A DNA stretch of 64,000 nt from Campylobacter fetus subsp. fetus (GCF_900475935.1 NZ_LS483431.1:310001-374000); one strand, 5' to 3'; shown: positions 46,031 through 56,263, counted from the stretch's first letter. Program-made: numbers and translations. The notes: generated by a model not told the origin, from the sequence alone.

Positions 46031-48792
46031 GTTTTTCGCGTTATTTGGCTTTAGAGGCTAGCGCAGGAAGTGGAAAAACATTTGCTTTGTCCGTTAGATT
46101 TATAGCTCTTATTTTGCAAGGCAACGATATAGCAAAAATTCTTGCTCTAACATTTACAAAAAAAGCGGCAAATGAGATGAAAAGTCGTATTATAGATGCT
46201 TTTTGCAATTTGCACGAAAGTAGTAAAAAAAACGAATTAAACGAACTTGAAAAGATTTTAGAGCTTAGTGCTGTAGATATTTTGAGTTTAAGAGATAAAT
46301 ATATGGGCAATTTTTTAAAAAATGAACTTAAAATTTCTACGTTTGATTCGTTTTTTACGATGATTTTACGGCAGTTTAGTTTAAATCTCGGTATCATGCC
46401 AGATTTCAAAGCGGGAACTAGTTTAAATGGTTTAACAAGGTCTGAATTTATAAAAAATTTAAAACAAAATCATCTTTTAGAAAGCTTTGCATTTTACATA
46501 AAAGAGACAAATAGCAATAAAAATAGAGTATTCGAAACGCTAGAGCTTCTGTATGAAAACATTAGTTTGCCTAGTTTTGGTGAGAATTCAAAGATTCCTG
46601 ATGAATCTTATGTTTTTGCTAAATTTAGTGAGTTAAAAAATTTAGCTTTAGAGATTTCATCGGATAAAAATTTCTTGAAAAATTTTGAAGCTAACACCGT
46701 TTCTCAGATCGCCGGTAAACCGCTTATTAAAGAGTTTGATTCAAAAAAATATTTTGAAAAAGCCGCTTTAAATGCAAAATTTATGATGATTAGGGATGAG
46801 CTTATTTCAAATTTAAAAAAATATTATTTGGAGTATGAGCAGTTTAAAATCAATGAGCTTTTGAAGTTTATTTATCTATATAAATATAGTAGATTTGAAG
46901 CGATAAAAAAAGAAAATGCGCTTGATTTTATAGATGTTACAAGGCTGGTTTACGAGTTATTAGGCAATATAGATAGTGATATGCTATATTTTAGACTTGA
47001 TGATAGAATAAAACATATACTTATAGATGAATTCCAAGATACAAATATAATTCAGTATGATATACTTTTACCCCTTATTGAAGAGACTCTTAGCGGAAGT
47101 GGGCAAAATGATATAGGAAGCTTTTTTTATGTCGGAGATATTAAACAGAGTATTTATAGGTTTAGAGGAGGCAGGAAAGAGCTATTTTCTAGACTAAGAA
47201 ACAGCTATAAACAAATAGAGACTTTAAGTCTTGAGAGTAACTATAGAAGCGCTAAAAATATAGTAAATTTTGTAAATCAAACATTTAGTAATAAAATAAA
47301 AGATTATAAAACTCAATTATCGTGCTTAGAAAATGAAGGTTACGTCGAAGTTTGTGAGTTTGTTAGCGATGAGTTTTATGATACTCTTTTTCAAAAGATA
47401 GAATTTTTTGTCAAAAACGGTGTTAGATATGACGATATAGCTATACTTTGCTGGAAAAATAGCGATATCATAAATATCAAAGATAAGTTAGAAAAGTCCG
47501 GCGTACCGGTGGCTACTGGAGGCTCAAATTTACTTATAAACTCAGCTAATGTTAGAGTCGTTTTGGATTTTATTAAATACTGTTTATTCGGTGATGAGAT
47601 ATATATTTATAGTGTTCACGAGTTTATAGGGGAGAAAAAATCCAAGCTGAGCTTAAATGCCACAGCAGAGCTTGCTAGTACGCTTAAATTTGTAGCAAGT
47701 TATCTGAATTTAGAGTGTTTTGATAAGAATTTACTTAAACTTTATGAGATTAGCTTGGGATATGCGGATATATTTGATTTTATATTTAATATACAAAACG
47801 ATCAAACTCCAAGTGCCGACACTAGCCATTGCGGTATTACTTTGCTTACTGTGCATAAGAGTAAAGGGCTTGAGTTCGATCACGTTATAGTAGCCGATAG
47901 ACTTAGTAGAGCCGGCTCAAACATAGACGTATTTATAACCGAATACAATAATTCAGAGCAAAAATGGGATATAAAGCTAAATGATAGTGCACTCCAAAAT
48001 CTCGGAGATAGCGAGTTTATAAATTTAAAACAGAAGTGCAAAGATCTTGATTATGAAGAGGATATCAACAAACTTTATGTAGCGTTAACAAGAGCTAAAA
48101 ATAGTTTGATTGTTATGTCGAAGTTGGATTCAAACGGCTTAAAACCGTCATATTTTAAAGCATTTACCAGCTCCAAAGAGCAAATTTGTTACCTTGATCT
48201 AAAGCCATTTAGCGTCGGCAAGATCGAGCCTAGTAAAACAAGTATGAGTTTTTATGGAGGACTTGAGCGCCTAGAAGAGTTTGAAACTATAAAAAAACAA
48301 GCTGTTAGCGATAAACAAAATGATGAATATGAGCTGAATTTAGAATCTATATACTTTGGAGAAGCGCTGCATTACTGTCTTGAAATGATTTTTGATTTTG
48401 AAGAAGAAAATTTAAAAAACGCAAAAACAGCTCTGATAAATCAATTTGGAGCCATTTTATCCAAAAATAGCATAGAAGATATTATAAATAGGGTTCTAAA
48501 TTTGATAAATAGCGTTGAGTTTAAAAATATAATAAAAGATAAAAATATTTTAAAAGAGCAAGATATCGCATTTAACCAAGTTATCAAAAGACTTGATCTG
48601 CTTTGCATAGGAGATGATGAAATAGTAGTAATGGACTATAAAAGTTCAAAGAAATTCATAACTCAAAATGAAGATCAAGTTAGAGAATATATGAGCATCT
48701 TATCTCAAATTTATCCTCAAAAAAGAGTTGTCGGGAAAATTATTTATCTTCTAAACGATAAAGTAGAGTTTTTAAATGTAGATTTAATCTAA
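46027..48792 (+). CDS. addA: AddA-like (RecB/UvrD-type) helicase-nuclease
   Basis: A 921-residue SF1 helicase with C-terminal nuclease. Motifs: Walker A EASAGSGKT (10-18), motif Ia LTFTKKAANEM, Walker B ILIDEFQDTN, motif III GDIKQSIYRFRGG, motif V TVHKSKGLEFDHVI, motif VI YVALTRAKN, and the nuclease core VVMDYKSSKKF near residue 875. It pairs with the preceding AddB-like gene to process DNA ends. The ATG at 46027 has aaaagga upstream and starts directly at the conserved region; the frame is open further upstream but lies inside addB. The addA stop is near a 78-base gap before rplM. Confidence 0.88.
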   Translation: MSFSRYLALEASAGSGKTFALSVRFIALILQGNDIAKILALTFTKKAANEMKSRIIDAFCNLHESSKKNELNELEKILELSAVDILSLRDKYMGNFLKNELKISTFDSFFTMILRQFSLNLGIMPDFKAGTSLNGLTRSEFIKNLKQNHLLESFAFYIKETNSNKNRVFETLELLYENISLPSFGENSKIPDESYVFAKFSELKNLALEISSDKNFLKNFEANTVSQIAGKPLIKEFDSKKYFEKAALNAKFMMIRDELISNLKKYYLEYEQFKINELLKFIYLYKYSRFEAIKKENALDFIDVTRLVYELLGNIDSDMLYFRLDDRIKHILIDEFQDTNIIQYDILLPLIEETLSGSGQNDIGSFFYVGDIKQSIYRFRGGRKELFSRLRNSYKQIETLSLESNYRSAKNIVNFVNQTFSNKIKDYKTQLSCLENEGYVEVCEFVSDEFYDTLFQKIEFFVKNGVRYDDIAILCWKNSDIINIKDKLEKSGVPVATGGSNLLINSANVRVVLDFIKYCLFGDEIYIYSVHEFIGEKKSKLSLNATAELASTLKFVASYLNLECFDKNLLKLYEISLGYADIFDFIFNIQNDQTPSADTSHCGITLLTVHKSKGLEFDHVIVADRLSRAGSNIDVFITEYNNSEQKWDIKLNDSALQNLGDSEFINLKQKCKDLDYEEDINKLYVALTRAKNSLIVMSKLDSNGLKPSYFKAFTSSKEQICYLDLKPFSVGKIEPSKTSMSFYGGLERLEEFETIKKQAVSDKQNDEYELNLESIYFGEALHYCLEMIFDFEEENLKNAKTALINQFGAILSKNSIEDIINRVLNLINSVEFKNIIKDKNILKEQDIAFNQVIKRLDLLCIGDDEIVVMDYKSSKKFITQNEDQVREYMSILSQIYPQKRVVGKIIYLLNDKVEFLNVDLI

Positions 48793-48870
48793 AATTATTC
48801 TTAAATTCAGTAAAATTTAAGTAAATCTTGATATAATTCCAACTCTAATTAAAGAATAAAAGGCAAGATT

Positions 48871-49296
48871 ATGACAAATATAACTAAGCCAAGCGAAGTT
48901 AAACGCGATTGGATCGTTCTTGATGCTGCTGGAAAGAGATTTGGTAGATTACTAACAGAAGCTGCAACTTACCTCCGTGGCAAACATAAACCGGGATTTA
49001 CGCCAAACGTTGATTGCGGTGATTATGTGATTATCATCAATGCAAGTAAAGCCGAGTTCACGGGTGCAAACAAAGCTGAAGCTAAATTGTATCACAGACA
49101 TTCGGGCTATTTCGGCAGTGTTAAAAGTGAAAAATTCGGTGATTTATTAGTAAATAAACCAGAAAAACTTTATAAATTAGCGGTTCGCGGTATGCTTCCA
49201 AAGACAAAACTCGGAAAAGAAATGCTTAAAAAACTTAAAGTTTATGCGGGCAATGAACACCCACATACTGCACAAATAGCTAAAGAAGGAAAATAA
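48871..49296 (+). CDS. rplM: 50S ribosomal protein L13
   Basis: A 141-residue L13 of normal length: [22 protein letters not shown] at the start, [18 protein letters not shown], and [18 protein letters not shown](N)EHPH at the end. It lies 2 bases before rpsI, the standard rplM-rpsI pair. Ribosome-binding site aaaaggc. It binds 23S rRNA early in 50S assembly. Confidence 0.98.
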   Translation: MTNITKPSEVKRDWIVLDAAGKRFGRLLTEAATYLRGKHKPGFTPNVDCGDYVIIINASKAEFTGANKAEAKLYHRHSGYFGSVKSEKFGDLLVNKPEKLYKLAVRGMLPKTKLGKEMLKKLKVYAGNEHPHTAQIAKEGK

Positions 49297-49298
49297 CA

Positions 49299-49688
49299 AT
49301 GGCAACAACATACGCAACAGGTAAAAGAAAAACAGCAGTTGCTAAAGTTTGGGTAAAACCAGGTAGTGGCAAAATCATAATAAATGGTATGGATCTAAAT
49401 ACTTGGCTTGGCGGACACGAAGCTATTAAGCTAAAAGTTGTTCAACCTCTTCTTGTTACTAAACAAGAGACGTCTATAGATATTACTGCTACAACTATTG
49501 GCGGAGGTTACTCTGCTCAAGCAGAAGCTTTAAGACACGGAATTTCAAGAGCTTTAGCTGCTATTGATGCTGATTTTAGAGCCGCACTTAAACCACAAGG
49601 TCTTCTTACTAGAGATAGTCGTGTTGTTGAGCGTAAAAAATGCGGACGTAGAAAAGCAAGACGTAGTCCACAATTCTCAAAAAGATAA
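49299..49688 (+). CDS. rpsI: 30S ribosomal protein S9
   Basis: A 129-residue S9 with the usual start ([21 protein letters not shown]), [19 protein letters not shown], and the basic C-terminal tail ([18 protein letters not shown]) that reaches the P-site tRNA. A hairpin terminator follows. Confidence 0.98.
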   Translation: MATTYATGKRKTAVAKVWVKPGSGKIIINGMDLNTWLGGHEAIKLKVVQPLLVTKQETSIDITATTIGGGYSAQAEALRHGISRALAAIDADFRAALKPQGLLTRDSRVVERKKCGRRKARRSPQFSKR

Positions 49689-49712
49689 TTTTTATTTCGC
49701 AATATTCTCAAA

Positions 49713-49737
49713 TTTGGAAGCTTTTTTGGCTTCCAAA
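49713..49737 (+). terminator. Terminator hairpin after rpsI
   Basis: TTTGGAAGC pairs with GCTTCCAAA over 9 bp with a T-rich 7-base loop, 24 bases after the rpsI stop. Followed by ccatctttt, a weak T tract. Confidence 0.6.
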
Positions 49738-49810
49738 CCATCTTTTCAAATTTATTCATATATTTAGCAATAGTTTATAATAAATTATAATTAAGTTAAA
49801 AAGAACTAAG

Positions 49811-49905
49811 TATAATTCTTTTGTCCAACAGATAAAACCTCCTTTTTGTAATAATTTATAGAGTCGCTTGTCTGGCGGCTCTACTCCCGCTTATATTTCA
49901 AATAA
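49811..49905 (+). ncRNA. Candidate small RNA between rpsI and cadF
   Basis: A consensus TATAAT at 49811-49816 would start a transcript near 49823. It contains ACCTCCTTTTT (49837-49847), nearly the anti-Shine-Dalgarno end of 16S rRNA, then a 9-bp hairpin TAGAGTCGC / GCGGCTCTA (49859-49867 with 49875-49883, one G-U) and a T-rich tail. cadF has its own promoter further on (49953), so this need not be a leader. Against it: no perfect U tract. On the other strand the same bases form AAGGAGG before a 10-codon TTG frame, probably chance. Confidence 0.35.
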
Positions 49906-49952
49906 TTTTTTAAATTTTTAAAAATAAAATCTATTTTTTATGAAATTCGTGC

Positions 49953-49958
49953 TAAAAT
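49953..49958 (+). promoter_or_regulatory. Extended -10 promoter of cadF
   Basis: TGC-TAAAAT lies 29 bases before the chosen ATG (49988). A ribosome-binding site aagaagga is between them. Confidence 0.5.
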
Positions 49959-49987
49959 ATCAAAAAAATTTTAAGAAGGAAATGAAA

Positions 49988-51025
49988 ATGAAAAAGATTG
50001 CTTTAGCTATATGTGTCGCGTCAGCTCTTTTTGGTGCCAACGCTTATAACTATGAATTTACTCCAGTTGTTGGGTATGCTCATCCAGAAGGTACTCAGGG
50101 CATAGACGATCAAAATTTTGTAGGTCTTAGAATCGCAAGAAACCTTGATGAGTTTTTACTAAGTCAAATTGAGCTTGGTTTTGATTATGCAAAAAATGTT
50201 AGTTTTGAGCATAAAAATGGTGTGCCCGTAGGCTTTGAAACTGATGTTACAAGATATTATTTAAATTTAGTAAAAGATTTTGCTATTACCGATACTATCT
50301 CTGTTTATGGACTAATTGGTGTTGGTTATCAAGATTTTACTAGAGAAGCCAATGATGTAGAAGATGGTGGATTTGCTCAAGCTGGTTTGGGCCTAAAATA
50401 CAAAATTACAGATAATTTTGCTTTAAAAGCAGAGGCCAGAGATGCACTTGATTGGAATAATGGATCAAATACGTTTTTATACACTTTAGGTTTTGCAGTT
50501 GGATTTGGCGAGTCTAGATCGGCAGCTCCGGCTCCTGTTTTGGTAGAAGAGCAACCAGCTCCAGCGCCTACTAAAATAGTTCCTGCCATAGGTGATGAAG
50601 ACGGCGATGGCGTTTTAGATAACGTAGATAGATGTCCTGGAACTCCAAAAGGAGTTGTTGTAGATGAATATGGATGTGAGAAAGTGATCCGTTTAAGTTT
50701 AAAAGCAAATTTTGCATTCGATAGTGCAAAAGTTACTCCTGAATATGAAGCAAAAATTAAAGAAGTTGCAGATGTTATGGTAGCAAATCCAGAATATAGA
50801 GTGATTTTAGAAGGTCACACAGATAGCACTGGACCTGAAGATTATAATAAAAAACTATCTGTCAAAAGAGCAGATGCAGTAGCGGCAACTTTAGAAAAAA
50901 TGGGTGTTAGTAAAAATAAAATTACAACAGTTGGATTTGGCGAAGAACAACCTATAGCGTCAAACGCTACAAAAGAAGGACGTGCTGAAAATCGCCGCGT
51001 TGAAGCTAAATTTAGAAATAAATAG
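49988..51025 (+). CDS. cadF: CadF-like OmpA family outer-membrane protein
   Basis: CadF is the fibronectin-binding adhesin of Campylobacter. The 345-residue protein has a signal peptide (cleavage after GANA), an N-terminal eight-strand beta-barrel (about 20-185), a Pro/Ala-rich linker, a thrombospondin type 3-like stretch (DEDGDGVLDNVDRCPGTPKG) with two Cys, and a C-terminal OmpA peptidoglycan-binding domain (ANFAFDSAKVTPEYE, LEGHTDSTGPEDYNKKLS, RAENRRVEAKF). I do not see the FRLS tetrapeptide linked to fibronectin binding in C. jejuni. The second of two close ATGs (49982, 49988) is preferred for ribosome-binding-site spacing. The locus rpsI-cadF agrees with C. jejuni. Confidence 0.85.
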   Translation: MKKIALAICVASALFGANAYNYEFTPVVGYAHPEGTQGIDDQNFVGLRIARNLDEFLLSQIELGFDYAKNVSFEHKNGVPVGFETDVTRYYLNLVKDFAITDTISVYGLIGVGYQDFTREANDVEDGGFAQAGLGLKYKITDNFALKAEARDALDWNNGSNTFLYTLGFAVGFGESRSAAPAPVLVEEQPAPAPTKIVPAIGDEDGDGVLDNVDRCPGTPKGVVVDEYGCEKVIRLSLKANFAFDSAKVTPEYEAKIKEVADVMVANPEYRVILEGHTDSTGPEDYNKKLSVKRADAVAATLEKMGVSKNKITTVGFGEEQPIASNATKEGRAENRRVEAKFRNK

Positions 51026-51030
51026 TTTCT

Positions 51031-51855
51031 ATGGATTTTATACAAAACATTGACTATATGAGCGTACTTGCACTTAGTAGTAAGTACGCTATTAAATTTA
51101 TAGTATCCATTCTTATCTTTTTTATCGGCAAGTGGATCATATCCAAACTTGCCATTGTTCTTGAAAAAATAATCAGACGAACAAAAATAGACCCTATGCT
51201 TGGTAATTTTGTAATAAATAGTGCTAGAACTATGTTGTTTATATTTGTTATCTTAGCGGCTCTTTCAAATTTAGGCATAGAAACTACGTCTTTTGTGGCT
51301 GTTTTGGGTGCTGTGGGTTTGGCTATAGGTATGGCGTTTAAAGATACATTTGGAAATGTAGGAGCAGGAGTTCTTATTATCTTTTTTAAGCCGTTCAAAT
51401 TAGGCGACAACATCGAAATAGGCGGTTCGGTTGGAGTTGCTAGTGATCTAAATTTATTTAGCACATGCCTTAGAACCGGAGATAATAAAATAATAATTAT
51501 CCCAAACTCGCAAGTTATATCTTCGCGCATTATAAATTATTCTTTGAGTCCTACTAGGAGAGTTGATCTTGTTTTTGGGATAGATTATAAAGACGATTTA
51601 AAGTTGGCAAGAGATATTATTTTAGATATAGCAGAAAAGAAAGATACTATTTTAAAAGATCCGGCACCATTTGTCGGCGTACTTAGTTTAGGCGATAATA
51701 GTGTAAATTTAACTGCAAAGTTTTGGACAAACAATGAGAATTACTGGAGCGTTTATCATCAGATGTTAGAAGAAGTTAAGCTTGCATTTGATGAAAATGG
51801 CATTTCTATACCTTTTCCTCAGGTTGTTACGCATCACGTTTATGAAAAACAATAG
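51031..51855 (+). CDS. MscS-type mechanosensitive channel
   Basis: A 274-residue small-conductance mechanosensitive channel. Three membrane helices lie in the first about 110 residues; the pore helix has the Gly/Ala pattern VAVLGAVGLAIGMAFKDTFGNVGAGVLI. The cytoplasmic beta domain follows (FKLGDNIEIGGSVGVASDL) with IIIPNSQVISSRIINYS. It opens under osmotic downshock to save the cell from bursting. It starts 5 bases after cadF and precedes the HAD gene by 8 bases, so it may be co-transcribed with them. Confidence 0.92.
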   Translation: MDFIQNIDYMSVLALSSKYAIKFIVSILIFFIGKWIISKLAIVLEKIIRRTKIDPMLGNFVINSARTMLFIFVILAALSNLGIETTSFVAVLGAVGLAIGMAFKDTFGNVGAGVLIIFFKPFKLGDNIEIGGSVGVASDLNLFSTCLRTGDNKIIIIPNSQVISSRIINYSLSPTRRVDLVFGIDYKDDLKLARDIILDIAEKKDTILKDPAPFVGVLSLGDNSVNLTAKFWTNNENYWSVYHQMLEEVKLAFDENGISIPFPQVVTHHVYEKQ

Positions 51856-51863
51856 GATATAAT

Positions 51864-52514
51864 TTGCCAAAAACCACTATATTGTTTGATTTAGACGGTA
51901 CTTTGATAGACTCTACAAGTTCTATTTTAAATGGATTCCACTCTGCGTTTTCTAAATTTGGATTTGCTCAGCCAAATGATGAGCAAATTTGCTCTTTAAT
52001 TGGTCATCCTCTTGATTATATGTTTTGCTCTCTCGGAGTTCCAAATAGCCTTGTTTTGAATTTTGCAGATACCTATAAAGAAGCATATAGAAAAACGTAT
52101 TTAGAGCAAACAAAGCTTTTAGACGGTGCTAAAGAAGCCGTAGAATTAGCTAGCAATATAGCTGATATCGGCGTTGTAACTACTAAAACTTCAAAATACT
52201 CTATTTGTTTATTAGAGCATCTTGGTATAGGAAAATACTTTCAAACAGTAGTAGGCAAAGATGATGTTATAAATCCAAAACCTCATCCAGAACCTATATT
52301 AAAAGCTCTTTCAAATTTAAATAAATCAAATCAAAATGCTTATATGATAGGAGATACTTCTATGGACGCTATGGCAGCTAAAGGCGCAAATATAATTAGT
52401 ATAGGAGTTAGCTGCGGATACGAGAAGATCGATAATTTATTTAAAATTTGTGATTGGGTAGAAAAAAATCCAAAAGAAGTGGTCGAGCGCGTAAATATCA
52501 TTTCAAATTTATAA
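51864..52514 (+). CDS. HAD hydrolase, phosphoglycolate phosphatase-like
   Basis: A 216-residue HAD superfamily phosphatase with motif I FDLDGTLIDS (nucleophile D9-type Asp), motif II VVTTKTS, motif III Lys in NPKPHPEP, and motif IV MIGDTSMDAMAAKGA. The helical cap after motif I is of the Gph/PgmB type. The substrate is unknown. The start is TTG with taggat 7 bases upstream. C. jejuni has this gene between cadF and the pyruvate oxidoreductase gene. Confidence 0.85.
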   Translation: MPKTTILFDLDGTLIDSTSSILNGFHSAFSKFGFAQPNDEQICSLIGHPLDYMFCSLGVPNSLVLNFADTYKEAYRKTYLEQTKLLDGAKEAVELASNIADIGVVTTKTSKYSICLLEHLGIGKYFQTVVGKDDVINPKPHPEPILKALSNLNKSNQNAYMIGDTSMDAMAAKGANIISIGVSCGYEKIDNLFKICDWVEKNPKEVVERVNIISNL

Positions 52515-52703
52515 TATTATTTAAAGCCATTTTTATATTAATTTTTATTTCAGTATTTTTATATATAATTACAATAACTCTAACGATAAATAAGTAAGAA
52601 TTAAATTTAAAAAGCAATTTAAATTGTAATAGGAGCCAAACTTTAAGTTATATATATGTAGAATTATAAAATCAAGTTACACGATTGAAAGGAAGGTAAC
52701 CTA

Positions 52704-55700
52704 ATGGATAAAGTTATGAAGACAATGGACGGTAATGAGGCTGCTGCATACGCGGCTTATGCTTTCACTGAAGTAGCAGGTATTTATCCTATAACGCCTA
52801 GTTCCCCTATGGCTGATTATACTGATATTTGGGCTTCTCAAGGTAAAAAAAATATTTTTGGTATGCCTGTTAAAGTTGTGGAGATGCAAAGTGAAGCAGG
52901 AGCTGCTGGAACTGTGCATGGAAGCTTGCAAGTCGGTGCCCTTACTACTACTTATACTGCTGCTCAAGGTTTATTATTAAAAATTCCAAATATGTATAAA
53001 ATAGCAGGACAGATGCTTCCGGGCGTTATTCATGTGGCTGCACGTTCTATAGCTGCTCAGGCTCTTTCTATATTTGGCGATCATCAAGATGTTTATGCCT
53101 GTAGACAAACAGGTTTTGCCATGCTTGCAACAGGTTCGGTTCAAGAGGTGATGGATCTAGCAGGAGTTGCCCACTTGGCTGCTATTAAAGGTCGCGTACC
53201 GTTTTTACATTTCTTTGATGGATTTAGAACAAGCCATGAAATTCAGAAAGTTGAAGTTATTGATTACTCTGTTTTTGATAAGTTAGTAGATAAAGAAGCT
53301 ATTCAAAAATTTCGCGACGAAAGTATGAATCCAGAGAGTCCAAAAACAAGAGGAACTGCTCAAAATGATGATATATACTTTCAGACAAGAGAGTTGGTAA
53401 ATAAATTTTATGATGATCTTCCAGATGTGGTAGCTCACTATATGGATGAAATTTCAAAAGAGACAAAACGAGAGTATAAACCATTTGTATATTATGGAGA
53501 TAAAAAGCCTGATCGTGTTGTTATAGCTATGGGTTCGGTTACGCAAACTTTAGAAGAAGTTGTTGATTATTTAAGAAGCAAAGGCGAGAAAGTAGGTATA
53601 GTAAAAGTACATCTATATAGACCTTTTAGTTTGAAATATTTCTTTGATGTGATTCCAAAATCTGTTAAAAAAATAGCTGTTTTAGATAGAACAAAAGAGC
53701 CAGGAAGTCTTGGAGAGCCGCTATATCTTGATATAAAAGCAGCGTATTATGGAAGTAAAAAATCCCCAACTATAGTCGGAGGTAGATATGGACTTAGCTC
53801 AAAAGACGTAGATCCTGCTCAGATGGTGGCAGTATTTGAAAATTTAAAACAAGATGAGCCAAAAAACAACTTCACAGTAGGTATAAATGATGATGTAACA
53901 AATTTATCTTTAGAAGTTGGAGATAAAATATCACTTAGCGACGATGACTGTATAGAGTGCTTATTTTATGGACTTGGCGCAGATGGAACTGTCGGAGCAA
54001 ATAAAAACTCAATCAAAATTATAGGCGATAAAACCGATCTTTATGCACAAGCTTACTTTGCATATGATAGTAAAAAATCAGGCGGCTATACAAGAAGTCA
54101 CTTAAGATTCGGTAAAAAACCTATCCGCTCAACTTATCTAGTATCAAATCCTCATTTTGTAGCGTGCTCCGTTGCTGCATATCTTGATATTTATGATGTT
54201 GTAGATGGATTAAGAGATGGAGGAACGTTTTTACTTAACTCAATCTGGGATGCCGATGAAACAGTAAAAAGAATTCCAAATAAAGTAAAACGTTTATTAG
54301 CTCAGAAAAAAGCAAATTTCTATATACTTAATGCTACAAAATTGGCTTATGATATAGGTCTTGGTAATCGTACAAATACAATTATGCAATCGGCGTTTTT
54401 TAAACTTGCAAATATTATCGACTTTAAAGATGCTCAAAACTATATGAAAGAGTATGCTAAAAAAACATATGCTAAAAAAGGCGATAAGATAGTTGAGATG
54501 AACTATGCAGCCATAGATCAAGGCGCTGATAAATTAGTTGAAATTAAAGTAGATCCAAAATGGGCAAAATTAAAAGATGAAGTTATAAGTGAAAATAAAT
54601 ATATAGGTGACGATTTTATAGAAAAAGTAGTAAAACCTATGAACGCAGCACGCGGAGACGATCTTCCTGTTTCGGTATTTTTGGGTTATGAAGACGGTGG
54701 ATTCGAAGCTGGTACGACAGAATATGAAAAGCGCGGCGTAGGTGTTATGGTTCCAAAATGGATAGAGGAAAATTGTATCCAGTGTAATCAATGCGCTTTT
54801 GTGTGTCCTCACGCAGTTATTAGACCTTTTCTTATAGATGAAAAAGAGCTAAGCGCTGCTCCTAAAGGTGTAAAATCTCATGTTTTAGATGCAAAAGGGA
54901 AAGAGATAAAAGAGTTCAAGTATAAAATTCAAGTAAGTCCTCTTGATTGTACAGGTTGCGAACTTTGTGCTCAAAACTGCCCTAGCAAAGAGAAATCTCT
55001 TGTTATGGTTCCACTTGGTGAAGAGATGGATAAAGGTGAGCAAGAAAATGCCGATTATCTATTTAAAAATGTAAAATATAAAGATGACTTGATGAGTAAA
55101 GACAGCGTGAAAGGAGCTACATTTGCTCAGCCGTTGTTTGAATTTCACGGTGCATGCCCTGGATGTGGAGAGACTCCTTATATAACTTTGGTCACAAGAT
55201 TATTCGGAGAGCATATGATGGTAGCAAACGCTACTGGATGCAGCTCGATTTACGGAGGTTCTGCACCATCTATGCCTTATCGTAAGTCAAATAAAAACGG
55301 TCATGGCGTAGCTTGGGCAAATTCGCTTTTTGAAGATAATGCTGAGTTCGGTATGGGCATGGAAGTAGCAACTGAAACTATACGCCACCGCATAGAAAAT
55401 ATTATGCGAGATACCATGGATAAAGTGCCAAATGCACTTGCAGCTCTTTATAAAGATTGGATTGAGTTTAAAGGAGATATCACAAAAACAGCTCAAATAA
55501 GAGATATGTTAGTGCCGCTTCTTGAAGCGAATAAAAAAGTTGATGGAGTAAAAGATCTTCTTAGCTTGAAAAAATATATATCTCGCAAATCTCAATGGAT
55601 AATAGGCGGCGATGGTTGGGCTTATGATATAGGATATGGCGGACTTGATCATGTTTTAGCAAGCGGTGAGAATGTCAATGTTTTAGTTCTTGATACTGAA

Positions 55701-56258
55701 GTTTATTCAAACACTGGAGGACAAAGCTCAAAATCTAGCCGTAGTGGTTCTGTCGCACAATTTACATCTAGCGGTAAAGCGGTTCAAAAGAAAGATTTAG
55801 GACAAATCGCTATGACATACGGAAATATTTTCGTAGCACAAATCAATTCAAACGCAAGTCAAGCAAATGTAGTAAAAGCTATAGCTGCGGCAGAAGCTTA
55901 TAATGGGCCAAGCCTTGTTATAGCGTATTCCCCTTGTATAGCTCACGGTATTAAAGGCGGCTTATCTTTATCTGGAGATCAAGCAGAACTTGCTACAAAA
56001 TGCGGTTATTGGCCTACATTTATCTATGATCCGCGTTTAGTAAAAGAAGGAAAAAATCCTCTTAAGATCACGTCTAAAGAACCAGAGTGGGATAGATATG
56101 AAGAGTTTTTACTAAATGAAGTTCGCTATAATTCGCTTAAAAAGCTAAATCCAGAACATGCAGCTGAATTATTTAGTCAAAATAAAGCAGATTCGCAAAG
56201 AAGATATCGTCAGTTAAGACGTCTTGCAAATGCTGATTTCAGCGATGAATTAGCATAA
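52704..56258 (+). CDS. nifJ: Pyruvate:ferredoxin (flavodoxin) oxidoreductase
   Basis: A 1184-residue single-chain enzyme that oxidises pyruvate to acetyl-CoA and reduces flavodoxin or ferredoxin; essential for Campylobacter metabolism and sensitive to oxygen. Order of domains: N-terminal (TDGNEAAAYAAYAFTEVAGIYPITPSSPMAD-type segment), CoA-binding region, 2x[4Fe-4S] ferredoxin domain with CIQCNQCAFVCP (from C691) and CTGCELCAQNCP (from C749), then the TPP domain with proximal-cluster Cys in GACPGCGET and the GDGWAYDIG..YSNTGGQ motif (about 968-1000). Start ATG is preceded by aaggaagg. It is followed by a strong hairpin, so it is monocistronic. Confidence 0.97.
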   Translation: MDKVMKTMDGNEAAAYAAYAFTEVAGIYPITPSSPMADYTDIWASQGKKNIFGMPVKVVEMQSEAGAAGTVHGSLQVGALTTTYTAAQGLLLKIPNMYKIAGQMLPGVIHVAARSIAAQALSIFGDHQDVYACRQTGFAMLATGSVQEVMDLAGVAHLAAIKGRVPFLHFFDGFRTSHEIQKVEVIDYSVFDKLVDKEAIQKFRDESMNPESPKTRGTAQNDDIYFQTRELVNKFYDDLPDVVAHYMDEISKETKREYKPFVYYGDKKPDRVVIAMGSVTQTLEEVVDYLRSKGEKVGIVKVHLYRPFSLKYFFDVIPKSVKKIAVLDRTKEPGSLGEPLYLDIKAAYYGSKKSPTIVGGRYGLSSKDVDPAQMVAVFENLKQDEPKNNFTVGINDDVTNLSLEVGDKISLSDDDCIECLFYGLGADGTVGANKNSIKIIGDKTDLYAQAYFAYDSKKSGGYTRSHLRFGKKPIRSTYLVSNPHFVACSVAAYLDIYDVVDGLRDGGTFLLNSIWDADETVKRIPNKVKRLLAQKKANFYILNATKLAYDIGLGNRTNTIMQSAFFKLANIIDFKDAQNYMKEYAKKTYAKKGDKIVEMNYAAIDQGADKLVEIKVDPKWAKLKDEVISENKYIGDDFIEKVVKPMNAARGDDLPVSVFLGYEDGGFEAGTTEYEKRGVGVMVPKWIEENCIQCNQCAFVCPHAVIRPFLIDEKELSAAPKGVKSHVLDAKGKEIKEFKYKIQVSPLDCTGCELCAQNCPSKEKSLVMVPLGEEMDKGEQENADYLFKNVKYKDDLMSKDSVKGATFAQPLFEFHGACPGCGETPYITLVTRLFGEHMMVANATGCSSIYGGSAPSMPYRKSNKNGHGVAWANSLFEDNAEFGMGMEVATETIRHRIENIMRDTMDKVPNALAALYKDWIEFKGDITKTAQIRDMLVPLLEANKKVDGVKDLLSLKKYISRKSQWIIGGDGWAYDIGYGGLDHVLASGENVNVLVLDTEVYSNTGGQSSKSSRSGSVAQFTSSGKAVQKKDLGQIAMTYGNIFVAQINSNASQANVVKAIAAAEAYNGPSLVIAYSPCIAHGIKGGLSLSGDQAELATKCGYWPTFIYDPRLVKEGKNPLKITSKEPEWDRYEEFLLNEVRYNSLKKLNPEHAAELFSQNKADSQRRYRQLRRLANADFSDELA

Positions 56259-56263
56259 TATTT

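Noticed and set aside
49811-49850. 10-codon TTG frame on the minus strand behind AAGGAGG
   Set aside because: Too short, no downstream gene on that strand to regulate, and the site is explained as well by the plus-strand C/U stretch.
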